Origin: JAFAGX01 sp035624215
Lineage (GTDB): Bacteria > Acidobacteriota > Terriglobia > Terriglobales > Acidobacteriaceae
Assembly: GCA_035624215.1 (NCBI GenBank)
Contig: DASPRY010000129.1
Coordinates: 1-64,000, forward strand
Length of the DNA: 64,000 nucleotides
Reading direction: 5' to 3'
Made by a program: the position numbers and the translations under genes. A model generated the notes under the pieces. The model had not been told where the DNA came from and searched no databases. It worked only from the letters and a program-made list of their open reading frames with translations. Shown piece after piece: positions 26,337 through 36,000 of the stretch (positions within the stretch are counted from its first letter, which is position 1; each line of letters opens with the position of its first letter).

Positions 26337-28454
26337 CTATGTTTGAATGATCCGCGGAGTGATGAAGAAGATCAGCTCCTGGTTGGTGGTGGAAACCTGC
26401 GTGTGCTTAAACAGATTCCCCAGCCACGGAATGCTCCCCAGCAGCGGCACTTGGTCGATGTTGACCGAGTTGTTGGTCTGAATCACGCCACCAATCACGA
26501 CCGTGCCGCCATCGGTGACAAGCACTTGGGTCGTGGCTTGCTGCGTAATCAGGGTGGGGTTGCCTTGAATCGACTGCGCAAAGTCTGGTGTGGTGTTTTC
26601 CACGTCTACGTTGAGGAAGATCGTCCCTTCCGACGTAATCTGCGGAATCACCGTTAGCCGCAGGAAGGCGTCCACATACGTTACGGTGGGCGGACCGCCT
26701 AACTGGGCCTGGGTGACGATGGGCACGCGCACGCCTTGGCGAACCAGCGCTTGAATGTTGTTCTGGGTGACGACGCGCGGACGCGACAGAATCTTCACCA
26801 ACCCTCGTGACTCAGCCATCGTCAGGATCGCGTCCAGCTGAATGTTCTTGCTGAAGTTGAGAAAGCTGAGTCCACTTGTCGGGCTCGTCGATCCCAAGTT
26901 CGTAAACAACGGAATCTGCGTCAGAGTTGAAGAAGACGGAGCTGAGGTACCAACGATGGGATAAAGCGGGTTCAATCCGAAGACGCCGAGTGGAGACGTT
27001 CCAACGCCACTGGCGCCGCTTACGCTGCTCGCGTGATTGCCCCACCCGAAGCCCAACTGCGTGCCGATATCGCGAGCAAAGCTGCGCGTAGCCGCCACCA
27101 CACGGGCCTCAATTTCCACCTGCTGGGTCTTGCGATCCAGTTGTGTGAGCAACTTGTCAATATTCGGAATGGTGGAAGGCACATCGGTCACAATGATGGC
27201 ATTGGTGCGCTCGTCAGCGATCACGTCGCCACGCTGTGAGATGAACTTCTTGCAGGTGATTACCAAGTCCTTAGCGTGAGCGTAGCTGAGGAACCGCGTG
27301 AACGTGACTTTGTCCACGGCCAATGCTTCTGCTTCATGTTGCGCGCGACGCTGATCTGCCTCGCGCTTCAGGGTTTCTACGGTGGCGATGCGTAGGATGT
27401 TGCCGTCGAGCTGCCGCGCCAGATCGTTGTTCTTGAGCACGATATCCAGAGCCTGGTCCCACGGCACGTCATCCAGCACGATCGTAAGCGTTCCCTTTAC
27501 GTTTGGATCCAACACCACATTCAAGCCGCTGATTTCGTGAATCAAGCGGAAAAAGTCTTTCAGGTCCACATCTTTCAGATTCACTGAGATCGGCTCGCCG
27601 GTATACTTCGGCTCGTTGCCGGAAGGTTGCTGCGCCATCTGCGCCCGCTGTTCAGCCGCCAGGTTTACTGCCGGCTGAATTGGGGTAGTGGCCGGTGCTT
27701 GGGCACTTTGGGCTTGCGGAGCGGCGCTGGGCGTGGGCAACAAGTTGCCCTCGGGACGGTCCACAAATTTCGAGGCGGCATCGACGGCCCGCACAGGTGG
27801 AGCGAGTACCGCAGACTGGCCTTCAGCAACTTGGGGTTTGTACGCCGGATCCACGAACACGAAGTCCTTGGCAGAAGATGTGCCGTTGTCGTGCTTTGCG
27901 TCCGCGGGAGTTTCTGATGTCGCCGGTGAGTTCAGTCCAACCACCGCTTTGTCAGAAACCGGCACAACAGCCGTGCGGTGAATCGAGGCTGGTGTTTTCT
28001 CGGCCTGCGGGCTAGTTATGGCCTTAGGAGCGGCCGTTGAACTCGCAGCCCGGTGCAGCTTCAGGACTACCTTGTTCTCGCTGCCCGCAGCCAGCTCGTA
28101 CGTGCAGGCACTGAGCAGGTCGATCACCACGCTGGTGGTCGGAGGCGTTTGCTTGTTCATGCCAATGCGGACGCCCTTCACTCCATCCCGGTCCACGTCC
28201 AAGTGGTTGCGTGAGGTGGCTGCCACGGTGTTCGGCAGACTCACCAGGAGTCGCGCCGGCGAATTCAGCGCACTGATCCTGGGTGTCATCGAGCCTCGTG
28301 CAGTCATTTCCACGCTGATTCCGTCGTCCCCGCGCAGTACCTCTACCCTTTGCAAGGTAGCGTGATCGGTTGCGGCTGTGGTCGTATTCGCGGTTTCGGC
28401 GCCCGCGAGCATCACCAGCAGCGGTAGCAAAATAACCAGCAGTTGCTTTCGCAT
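26337..28454 (-). CDS. pilQ: Type IV pilus secretin PilQ
   Basis: ATG 28454, behind GAAGGGAA, begins a clear signal peptide (MRKQLLVILLPLLVMLAGAET). The 705-residue protein has an AMIN domain at about 35-140, a Pro/Ala/Gln-rich linker, a secretin/TonB short domain near NLKDVDLKDFFRLIHEISG, an N1-like domain, and the C-terminal secretin barrel (VPIVTQAQLGGPPTVTYVDA and VPLLGSIPWLGNLFK). It forms the outer-membrane pore for the pilus. It is the last of pilMNOPQ, in the standard order. Confidence 0.95.
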   Translation of the reverse strand: MRKQLLVILLPLLVMLAGAETANTTTAATDHATLQRVEVLRGDDGISVEMTARGSMTPRISALNSPARLLVSLPNTVAATSRNHLDVDRDGVKGVRIGMNKQTPPTTSVVIDLLSACTYELAAGSENKVVLKLHRAASSTAAPKAITSPQAEKTPASIHRTAVVPVSDKAVVGLNSPATSETPADAKHDNGTSSAKDFVFVDPAYKPQVAEGQSAVLAPPVRAVDAASKFVDRPEGNLLPTPSAAPQAQSAQAPATTPIQPAVNLAAEQRAQMAQQPSGNEPKYTGEPISVNLKDVDLKDFFRLIHEISGLNVVLDPNVKGTLTIVLDDVPWDQALDIVLKNNDLARQLDGNILRIATVETLKREADQRRAQHEAEALAVDKVTFTRFLSYAHAKDLVITCKKFISQRGDVIADERTNAIIVTDVPSTIPNIDKLLTQLDRKTQQVEIEARVVAATRSFARDIGTQLGFGWGNHASSVSGASGVGTSPLGVFGLNPLYPIVGTSAPSSSTLTQIPLFTNLGSTSPTSGLSFLNFSKNIQLDAILTMAESRGLVKILSRPRVVTQNNIQALVRQGVRVPIVTQAQLGGPPTVTYVDAFLRLTVIPQITSEGTIFLNVDVENTTPDFAQSIQGNPTLITQQATTQVLVTDGGTVVIGGVIQTNNSVNIDQVPLLGSIPWLGNLFKHTQVSTTNQELIFFITPRIIQT

Positions 28455-28550
28455 TTCCCTTCTCCCCACGGGCTCGCGCTCTGCCAGCCTCGTGACTTCT
28501 CTCCCCTATGTGCGTTCTACGAGCCGCGTATCGGGCTCGTTCCTACCACC

Positions 28551-29324
28551 CTAAACTGCGGGGGTAGCAATCTTTTTCGTCACTTCGCGCGTGAACGGTT
28601 TCCCCAGCTTGTCCTCGACAGTCTGGTTGAAGATGATCGAGTCCCCGGTGATTTTCACCACATAACCGTTGAAGACGGGATCGTTTTCACGCAGAAAATA
28701 AGCTTTGTTCATGCTGTTCACTACGACGGCAATCATTCCGGTGTCTGACTTCACGATGCCGGTCAAGATGATCTGATCGACTTCCAGGCAGCGCTTGCCG
28801 CTGCTACAGCCTGAACCGCTGACGCTGTGGCTCACTACTGGGCTGACAAAGGGATCCCGCCGCCCGGCGGCGCTATATTCGCGCGGTTCTTTTTTCTTCG
28901 ATTCCTCCGGAGCCTTCTTGTCTTCCACTGCCACCGTCTGCTTCGGCTCCGCCGGTTTGGCCACGGCGACTATGGTTTTGGACTGCGTCTTGGCTGTTCT
29001 TGTCTTCGCGCTGCTCTTTGCCGTTTTTACCGGAACACTTGGTTTGGCCGCCCCTGCTGCCGTGCTTTGGCTCTGAGGCGCAGGCGCCGCTGCGCTATTG
29101 GTGGCCGGCTTACTCGGGGCCGGCTTAGCCGAGGCTGCCGATTGGTTCACGGGCGCCGGCGTGGTCGCCTGTCCCGTTGCCGACAGCGCCGCATTCTGGT
29201 CGATGGCTTGCTTCTTTTGAACGTTCTGCAGCGTGCTTCTGGTGTCCTGAATGACGTCCGGGTTTTGTGCCCAGGCTGTTCCCAGCATCACTATCAAAGC
29301 CAGAATCAGAATTTTCAGCTTCAT
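28551..29324 (-). CDS. pilP: Type IV pilus assembly protein PilP-like
   Basis: The 257-residue product has a signal peptide (MKLKILILALIVMLGTAWAQ) without a lipobox cysteine, unlike many PilP lipoproteins. A long Ala/Pro/Lys-rich disordered stretch (about 45-150) follows, then a small beta domain starting GRRDPFVSPVV and ending ITGDSIIFNQTVED. The RDPFVSP motif and the C-terminal beta sandwich are PilP features. PilP links the inner-membrane PilNO complex to the secretin. It overlaps pilO by four bases and precedes pilQ by 96 bases. Confidence 0.85.
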   Translation of the reverse strand: MKLKILILALIVMLGTAWAQNPDVIQDTRSTLQNVQKKQAIDQNAALSATGQATTPAPVNQSAASAKPAPSKPATNSAAAPAPQSQSTAAGAAKPSVPVKTAKSSAKTRTAKTQSKTIVAVAKPAEPKQTVAVEDKKAPEESKKKEPREYSAAGRRDPFVSPVVSHSVSGSGCSSGKRCLEVDQIILTGIVKSDTGMIAVVVNSMNKAYFLRENDPVFNGYVVKITGDSIIFNQTVEDKLGKPFTREVTKKIATPAV

Positions 29325-29950
29325 AAGGCTCCCTTGGCTTTGCCCGGCGTGCTGGCAACCGCGGTGTCATGGGTAAAGAACGTGGACGCCTGACAGGTAG
29401 CCACGATGCTTTCATTGGGACCATATTGATAGGTGCGCTTGGCCTTGGCTTCGCCCGGCTTCTTGGTGTTGGCGATCAACAGGTCCGAGATGTTCACAAT
29501 CCGTTCCAGCTTTCCTACATGGTCAAAAAAGCTGAGTACGGAATAGTACGGCCCATCCAGTTCAACCTCGAACGGCACCTCTGAGTAATATTCCCGGCTG
29601 GTAACGGGCTTGGCGGTGTAGCGGCGAATTTCAATCCCCGTTTTCAGGGCTTCGGCGTCAAGCATCTTGATGAAGTTATCGACTTCTTTCTCATCCGGAA
29701 CGATGCGGCGCTCGATTTCCAATTGCTGCTTCAGGTTCGCGACTTGCCGCTCCATGTCCTTGAGCTTCGGCTTGTAGGATTCCAGTTCGGCATTCTCCCG
29801 AAGCTTGACATTCAATTTTTGCTGCACCTGGGCATTCGCCTCCTGTTTGGATTTGAATACCGTAAAGTACAGTCCGACGGTCACCAGTGCGGCGGCGAGG
29901 ACTAACGCCCCCCACTGTTTAAGACTCGGCATCTCGCTGAGTTTTTCCAT
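29321..29950 (-). CDS. pilO: Type IV pilus inner-membrane protein PilO
   Basis: The 209 residues show one N-terminal membrane helix (about 12-30), a coiled coil (about 35-85, ENAELESYKPKLKDMERQVANLK as a heptad run) and a ferredoxin-like C-terminal domain with VPFEVELDGPYYSVLSFFDHVGKLERIV. That is the PilO plan. It pairs with PilN to form the alignment complex. The stop overlaps the start of pilP by four bases, and pilN ends 12 bases upstream. Confidence 0.92.
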   Translation of the reverse strand: MEKLSEMPSLKQWGALVLAAALVTVGLYFTVFKSKQEANAQVQQKLNVKLRENAELESYKPKLKDMERQVANLKQQLEIERRIVPDEKEVDNFIKMLDAEALKTGIEIRRYTAKPVTSREYYSEVPFEVELDGPYYSVLSFFDHVGKLERIVNISDLLIANTKKPGEAKAKRTYQYGPNESIVATCQASTFFTHDTAVASTPGKAKGAL

Positions 29951-29962
29951 ACTCTCCTGCCT

Positions 29963-30547
29963 CTACGACTTGGCCTTTTCGCAGGTCAGCGTGAACTGAA
30001 AGGCCTGCATATCTTTTATCTGCTCGTCTTGATACGTCTCTTTAATTTCTATATTGCTGAACCGGCCTGTCTTCTGCAGGTTCTGCATAAGCAAAGCCAC
30101 CGCGTCGGTAGTGAGGGCCGTCCCGTCAATCTCCACCGTGGCGCCCAAATCCTTCATCGTGGTCAGCCATACGGCCTCGGTGCCGTTGACCGTGTCGCCG
30201 ATGGTATTCAGCAGTTCGACCGGACCTGCCTGGTTGGCGCGCAACTGGTCGATCACATCGACCCGGCGCTTATAGTTATCGGCCTCACGCTGGCGCTCCA
30301 GATAACGGGCCTTCACCTCGGCTAATTCGCGATTCTTTTGTTCCGCGAGTTGCATTTTCTTGTCGAGCGCCTGACCTTGCCGGTCCAGACGGTACCAGTA
30401 CAGCCCGTTCGCCGAGGCCGCCAGCAGCAGTACGATCAAGATCTTGATCTTCGGCGAGCCCGGCTCGCCCATGTCCAGCGTGACTGCCGGAACGGCGCTG
30501 CGTTTGTTCTTCGGTTTCGGTGCTCCCAGCAGGTTGATTCGAATCAT
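29963..30547 (-). CDS. pilN: Type IV pilus inner-membrane protein PilN
   Basis: The 194-residue product begins MIRINLLGAPKPK, the conserved cytoplasmic peptide that docks into PilM. A membrane helix (about 34-51), a coiled coil (about 60-110) and a ferredoxin-like C-terminal domain follow. The start overlaps the pilM stop by four bases, as is common in these operons. The short cytoplasmic tail is intact, so PilM binding is likely kept. Confidence 0.94.
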   Translation of the reverse strand: MIRINLLGAPKPKNKRSAVPAVTLDMGEPGSPKIKILIVLLLAASANGLYWYRLDRQGQALDKKMQLAEQKNRELAEVKARYLERQREADNYKRRVDVIDQLRANQAGPVELLNTIGDTVNGTEAVWLTTMKDLGATVEIDGTALTTDAVALLMQNLQKTGRFSNIEIKETYQDEQIKDMQAFQFTLTCEKAKS

Positions 30548-31599
30548 AGGTTTTCAAAACTCCTCAGTGCCAAACCCACCGCGACAGCCAGCTGCCCGGC
30601 ATTCTTTTCGATCAACTCGACTCCCGGTCCTTGCGCCGGCGGCGCGATCCTCTGGAACGGGTTCAAAATCTCCACCGGCAGCGAGAACTCCTGGCGCAGC
30701 GCTTCCACCAGCCCGGGAACCTTCGACGATCCCCCCGCCAGGAAGATCTTCTCGATGTGCTCTCCCGCCGCGCTGGCCCGGAAGAAGTCAAACGTCTTCT
30801 GAATTTCCAGCACGATGATCTCGGTCACCTGCTGCAGGATCGGAGTCTTGGCATCCTCGCTGACGGTGCCGACTTTCTCTCCCAGTTTCAGCTTCTCGGC
30901 ATCCTCAAAGTTCAGGTCCAGTTCCTTCTGCAGCGAGTCTGTGTACTGATGGCCGCCGACGCTGACGTCGCGCGGAAACAGCGGAGTCGTGCCTTTTACG
31001 ATGTTGATGTTCATCACGCTCGCGCCCAGATTCAACAGCGCCACCACTTGCCCCGGCGCCGGCTCGTAGTTGTACTCGTAGCAGTTCTGCAGCGCCAGAG
31101 CATCAATGTCCACGATAGCCGGGGTCTTTCCCGCCATCGAGAGTACGTTGGTGTAGTTCAGAATCTTGTCCTTCTTAACCGCGACCAGAAGCACATCCAT
31201 TTGCGGATTGCCTTGATCCTCGGAAAGGATCTGGTAGTCGAGGTTGACGTCCGCCAGATCGAAGGGAATATGCTGGGCGGCTTCCTTTTGAATCGTCTCC
31301 GCCAATTCCTGGTCGCTCATCGAGGGCAGGGAAATTTTCTTCACGATCACCGAGTGTCCGCTGACCGCAGTCGCGACCGCCCGGGTTTTGATCTGGTTCT
31401 CGCTGAACAGCTTCGCGATGGCGCTGGAAACCGTTCCGGAGTCGACAATCATCGAGTCAACGACAATATCTGGAGCCAGCGGCTCCACTCCCAGATGTGC
31501 TACCTCCAGCCCGTCCCGTCCCTTCTTAAGTTCGACCGCTTTGATGCTGGAAGAGCCCACATCCAGACCAACAATCGTCTTTGCTCGGAATCCAAACAT
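30544..31599 (-). CDS. pilM: Type IV pilus actin-like ATPase PilM
   Basis: The 351 residues carry the actin/FtsA fold: IVGLDVGSSSIKAVELKK at the N-terminus (phosphate 1 loop), the adenosine-site FLAGGSSKVPGLVEAL near residue 290, and a PilM-type YQILSEDQGNPQMDVLLVA strand. PilM sits on the cytoplasmic face and binds the PilN tail. It opens the pilMNOPQ set and begins 45 bases after a small HTH gene. Confidence 0.95.
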   Translation of the reverse strand: MFGFRAKTIVGLDVGSSSIKAVELKKGRDGLEVAHLGVEPLAPDIVVDSMIVDSGTVSSAIAKLFSENQIKTRAVATAVSGHSVIVKKISLPSMSDQELAETIQKEAAQHIPFDLADVNLDYQILSEDQGNPQMDVLLVAVKKDKILNYTNVLSMAGKTPAIVDIDALALQNCYEYNYEPAPGQVVALLNLGASVMNINIVKGTTPLFPRDVSVGGHQYTDSLQKELDLNFEDAEKLKLGEKVGTVSEDAKTPILQQVTEIIVLEIQKTFDFFRASAAGEHIEKIFLAGGSSKVPGLVEALRQEFSLPVEILNPFQRIAPPAQGPGVELIEKNAGQLAVAVGLALRSFENL

Positions 31600-31644
31600 G
31601 TGCCCGCCTTATCGAGCCGGCATATTGCCGACTACCTTTTTCCC

Positions 31645-31878
31645 CTACGAGCCGGCAGCGTTGGCTGCCGCTTTCGACTTCTTCCTGCTTTTTGCCTCCA
31701 TCTGGCTGGATTTTTCTTCCATCCACTGGTCGAGCCTGGATTTCTTGAAGCGCCAGCGGTTTCCCAGCTTGAAGGCGGGGATCTTTTGCTCCCCTACGTA
31801 CTTGTAAAGCGTGTCCGGACTCACCCCCAGGTACTGCGAAGCCTGGCGAATGTTCATGACTTCACGCGAGTCGGCCAT
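31645..31878 (-). CDS. Small excisionase/MerR-type HTH DNA-binding protein
   Basis: Starting at ATG 31878 (AAGGA six bases upstream) the product is 77 residues. It is almost all a MerR-like helix-turn-helix of the excisionase group (MNIRQASQYLGVSPDTLYKY, then VGEQKIPAFKLGNRWRFKKSRLDQWM). A lysine-rich tail follows (SKMEAKSRKKSK-like). Such proteins are usually transcription factors (BldC/AlpA-like), not real excisionases. It lies 45 bases upstream of pilM on the same strand, so it is most likely a regulator of, or co-regulated with, the pilus operon. Confidence 0.85.
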   Translation of the reverse strand: MADSREVMNIRQASQYLGVSPDTLYKYVGEQKIPAFKLGNRWRFKKSRLDQWMEEKSSQMEAKSRKKSKAAANAAGS

Positions 31879-32403
31879 AGTTATTCCTTTCCACAGAATT
31901 GATTTCCCCGCGCCTACCGGTTCGCGGGGCAAATTGGGAGAGAATTCCTCGAAAAAATCGTCTTCGACAGAATTCGGGTGCCCCGAGCATATATCAACCC
32001 CGAAAGCCACGAGGTCAAGGCTAAATTCCGAGTTTTACCGGTTTTTGTACGTGTTTTCTGGAAAATCGCCGGACAGGAGTTGCAATTGTGCCCTATATGT
32101 AGTGATTATTAATCGATATGACCACAACATATAGAAATGTTTACACCGCAGGTTCTAACCCGGGACCGAACGCATAACGAAAGTATTACAGACGGTACCA
32201 AGGTGCTAGGAGGCGCCCAAAGTCCGGAAAATCAAGGCAAATTCACGGGTTCTCAGTGCGATTGCAAGGCGGTATCGCCATCCCTCAGGCGATCTTCGAG
32301 TACGCCCGTCGGCGTGGTTCAGCAATCAATTCCCGGGGCGAGAGCATATATAAGGTGGGACAAAGGCCTTTTCGTGCCGCGGCGGCACTGTGATCGCTAA
32401 CCC
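31879..32403. other. About 525 bases upstream of the pilus cluster without a clear gene
   Basis: This should contain the promoter of the HTH-pilM operon. An 8-bp perfect inverted repeat lies at 32093-32134. A frame of 87 codons (32137-32400, +) and one of 63 codons (32285-32476, -) exist, but neither has a family pattern or a good ribosome-binding site. I see no known riboswitch. Confidence 0.4.
32093..32134. promoter_or_regulatory. Inverted repeat CTATATGT-N26-ACATATAG
   Basis: CTATATGT (32093-32100) and its exact complement ACATATAG (32127-32134) bracket an AT-rich spacer. It lies about 215 bases upstream of the small HTH gene that heads the pilus cluster. It could be an operator or a paired binding site; nothing else supports this. 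Confidence 0.35.
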
Positions 32404-32916
32404 CTAGCCGGGCCGTGGACCTGCCCACACATTGTTGATTCGAGGAGGACGTAGCAATGTCTGCATGACCACGCAATACTGTTCGGTCTTTTGGCGAAGC
32501 GCTGTCAACTGTTCCTGCGTTGCCTGCGGAGCGCGGACATCGAAATTAACTCTTATGCTCTCAAATCCGACTGGCGCCGCTTTTGACATTCCCAAAGTCC
32601 CTTGCAGATCCAGATCGCCCTCGACAGTCACCTCGATCCCATCGGTGGGTATCCCCATTGCGGCGGCTACCATCTGGCAAGTAATTTGCGCACAAGCTGC
32701 TAGCGCACCCAGTAACAAGTCGCCGGAGCAAGCACCCGTACCAGCCCCTCCAACCCCCTTGTGCGCCTGAGCGTCATAGATCGCGCGCCCTAGGTCCACC
32801 GCGCAAGCAATGGGCGCGTCGGTTTGTCGCCCATGTGCGACGAGGGTGATGCGGGAACCGGCCGGGTTCTGCCGATATGCATCCTTAAGCGGCCGTTGCA
32901 AGGATCGGATATCCAT
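32404..32916 (-). CDS. OsmC/Ohr-family protein
   Basis: The 170 residues resemble OsmC-like peroxidases. The first active-site region reads GACSGDLLLGALAACAQITCQMVA, cut here into its conserved ends with several cysteines, and the second conserved cysteine is in EQYCVVMQTLL. A substrate-type beta region, GIEVTVEGDLDLQG, is present. Classical OsmC has one cysteine in each of two helices; here the first helix carries extra cysteines, so I cannot say which is catalytic. It is divergent from the kinase gene. Confidence 0.82.
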   Translation of the reverse strand: MDIRSLQRPLKDAYRQNPAGSRITLVAHGRQTDAPIACAVDLGRAIYDAQAHKGVGGAGTGACSGDLLLGALAACAQITCQMVAAAMGIPTDGIEVTVEGDLDLQGTLGMSKAAPVGFESIRVNFDVRAPQATQEQLTALRQKTEQYCVVMQTLLRPPRINNVWAGPRPG

Positions 32917-33057
32917 AAGTTCCTCTTAAAACCGAGTTATTATATATGCGCATTCCGGGGTGCAGCAGAGCCCGTCGCGCCGGCGGGTTGGTTCCAATTC
33001 AATCGTCTAGCGCTTGCCAGTCCGCTCGGCCAGCCCACGGCTGCTCTAACGAAATTC

Positions 33058-36000
33058 ATGAGCCCGCCTCTCACGCCAGGTTCGGTGCCATTCACCCTGT
33101 TGCCGGGTGCGCTTTTCGGCAACTACGAGATTCTGGAACGCCTCGGTGCCGGTGGCATGGGCGAGGTTTATCGCGCCAAGGACACACGCCTCGGACGCCA
33201 GGTCGCTATCAAGACCATTTTGCCGAACCCCCATTCGCACCCGGAGGCGCTGCTGCGCTTTGAGCAGGAAGCTCGTTGCGCCAGTGCGCTGAACCACCCC
33301 AACATTGTGACCATCTACGAACTTGGGCACCTGAACGGCACGCACTACATCGCAATGGAGATGATCTGCGGTCAGACATTGCGCACTCTGCTCGCTGCCG
33401 GGGCACTGCCGTTTCGTAAGGCGATCGCCATTGCCACCCAGATTGCCGACGCTCTGGCCAAGGCGCATGAGACTGGCCTGGTTCATCGTGATCTCAAGCC
33501 TGAAAACCTGATGGTTACCGACGACGGCATTGTCAAGATTCTGGATTTTGGTCTGGCGAAGCTTTTTGTGTCCGACCTTGCAAAGGATCCTGAGGCTCCC
33601 ACCGCCGTGGATGCGCTCACGGAGCCGGGAACTCTCATGGGAACTATCGGTTACATGTCGCCGGAGCAGGCCAACAGCGGCTGCGTGGATTTTCGCTCCG
33701 ATCAGTTTTCCTTTGGCGTGGTGCTCTACGAGATGGTTACCGGGCGTCCCGCATTTCGGGGCAAAGGCAAAGCGGAAATCATGGCCGCGATTCTTCGAGA
33801 CCAGCCGGAGCGCCTGTCCTCCATCAAGCTCCAGGCCCCGGCGCCCTTCTTTTGGATTCTGGAGCGCTGTCTGGCCAAAGACCCGAATCAGCGTTATGTG
33901 TCCACTCGAGACTTGGCTCGCGACCTCGCCACCATTCGTGACCTGCGCATCGACGTTAATACTCGCGATGCGGTGCCGCGGACCGGCAACATGCCCGTGC
34001 AGCGTACAACATTCATCGGGCGGGAACGCGAAGCGGCTGATCTCCAACAGCTCCTCGGTCGGGAGGATGTGCGGCTGGTTACGCTGACCGGTCCCGGCGG
34101 TATAGGCAAGACCCGGCTTGCCCTGCAGGTCGTGGGAAGCATTTCGGACAGCTTTGCCGGTGGTGTTTGCTTCGTTTCTCTTTCGGCGGTCAGGGGAGAC
34201 GAGTCGCTGAATGCAGCCATTGCGCAAGCAATTGGATTGCGCGAAGTGCCCGGTCAGTCGTCACGCGAGAGCTTGCGAGAGTATGTGCGCGGGTTGACCC
34301 AGCCGATGCTTCTGTTGCTCGACAGCTTTGAACACTTAGTCTCCACTGCCTCTGACATTGCGGAGCTGCTCACTCTTAGTCCTCAGCTGACCGTAGTTGT
34401 GACCAGCCAGGCTCCGCTTCATGTTTATGGTGAATACGAATTTCCCGTTCCATCGCTGGCAATACCTGATCCGCAGACTGTTCCCGGGCCGGAGGCGCTT
34501 TCACGTTTCCCGGCAGTAGCACTTTTTGTGGAACGCGCGAAGGCCGTAAAGCACGACTTTGCGATCACAAAAGAAAACGCGGCGACGATCGCAGCCATCT
34601 GCACTCGGCTTGACGGGCTGCCTCTAGCGATTGAGCTGGCAGCATCGCGTGTCAAGCTGCTTTCGCCGGCTGCCATGCTGGCACGCCTCGAATCATCGCT
34701 GAATCTGCTCACCGGTGGGGCACGCGATCTGCCGGTGCGACAGCAGACTCTTCGCGGGACCGTGGACTGGAGTTACAGCCTGCTCGACCCCGCCGAGCAA
34801 AGCCTCTTCCGCAGACTCTCTGTCTTCATTGGAGGTTATACCCTGGAAGCGGTGGAAGCTGTGTGCGACACCAAAGGCGACCTTGGCGTCGATGTACTCG
34901 ATGGCATGGCCTCCATGGTGGACAAGAGCCTGACACAGCAACTCGAGCGGCCTGGCGCCGAGACGCGTTTCCTCATGCTCTCGACCATCCGGGAGTACGC
35001 TCTGGAACGTCTGGCCGAGAGCGGCGAGGAGTCTGCAACCCGCCGTGCCCATGCCGCATATTACCTCGTGCTGGCGGAAGACTGTGGCGCCGAGCTTGCC
35101 TCTCGCCCCGAGTGGCTCGAGCGTTTCGATCTTGAGCACCATAATTTTCGCGAGGCTCTGGAATTCCTGATCAGAACCGGTGATGCTGAATGGGGTATGC
35201 GTCTCGGCGCCGCTCTGTTTCATTTCTGGGAGATGCGGGAACACTTTGCGGAAGGGCGCGCATTGCTGGGCGCACTCCTCAAATTGCCAGCGGCGGCGCG
35301 GCAAAAATTGCGCGCTCGCGTGTTGTTTTACGCCGCCGTTCTGACAGCCGCACAAGGCGATTTGGCCTCTGCCCAGAAATTGCAGCAGGAGAGTCTTGAC
35401 ACCTCCCGAGAATTGCAGGACCAGCGCGGCGTTGCCGTGGCGCTCAATGCATTGGGGGTCACCGCCCGCGATCGTGGAGATCTCGCGACCGCATGCTCCC
35501 TGTTCGAGCAGTGTGTCGCGACTTGGAGAGACTTGGGTAGTCCCGTGGACACGGCTCGCGCCCTCAGCAATCTGGCAAATGTGGTCAAACTGCAGGGAGA
35601 CAACGCGCGGGCTTCCGCGCTGTACGACGAGTGTGTAGCCATCTTCCGCGATGCCGGCGACGCCACCGGTGTCGCCTGGACCATAAACTACCAGGGTGAC
35701 CTCTTACGCGAAACCGCTGATTTTGCCGCCGCCCGTTCCTGCTATGAGCAAAGTCTGTCAGCCTTCAGGAAACTGGGTGATGGCTGGGGCATTGCCAGCG
35801 CCTTATGCGACCTGGCCAGGCTTAGTGCAGCGCAGCATAGCTATCAGGACGCCGAGCACCTTTATAGCGAAAGCATCAGCATGTTCCGGGATTTGGGACA
35901 CAAACGTGGTATCGCCAGGGTGCTTGAATGCTTGGCTGTGAGTGCGGCGGCGCAATCCAGACCGGAACATTCGCTGCGCCTTGCGGGAGCTGCTGCTGCC

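Noticed and set aside
30631..31902. Long plus-strand frame opposite pilM
   Set aside because: It lies antisense to the clear pilM and HTH genes and has no family motif.
32137..32400. 87-codon plus-strand frame between pilM region and osmC
   Set aside because: No ribosome-binding site or family resemblance; composition is not clearly coding.
33046..34227. Minus-strand frame of 393 codons opposite the kinase gene
   Set aside because: The kinase reading has all catalytic motifs, so the antisense frame is a shadow caused by codon bias.
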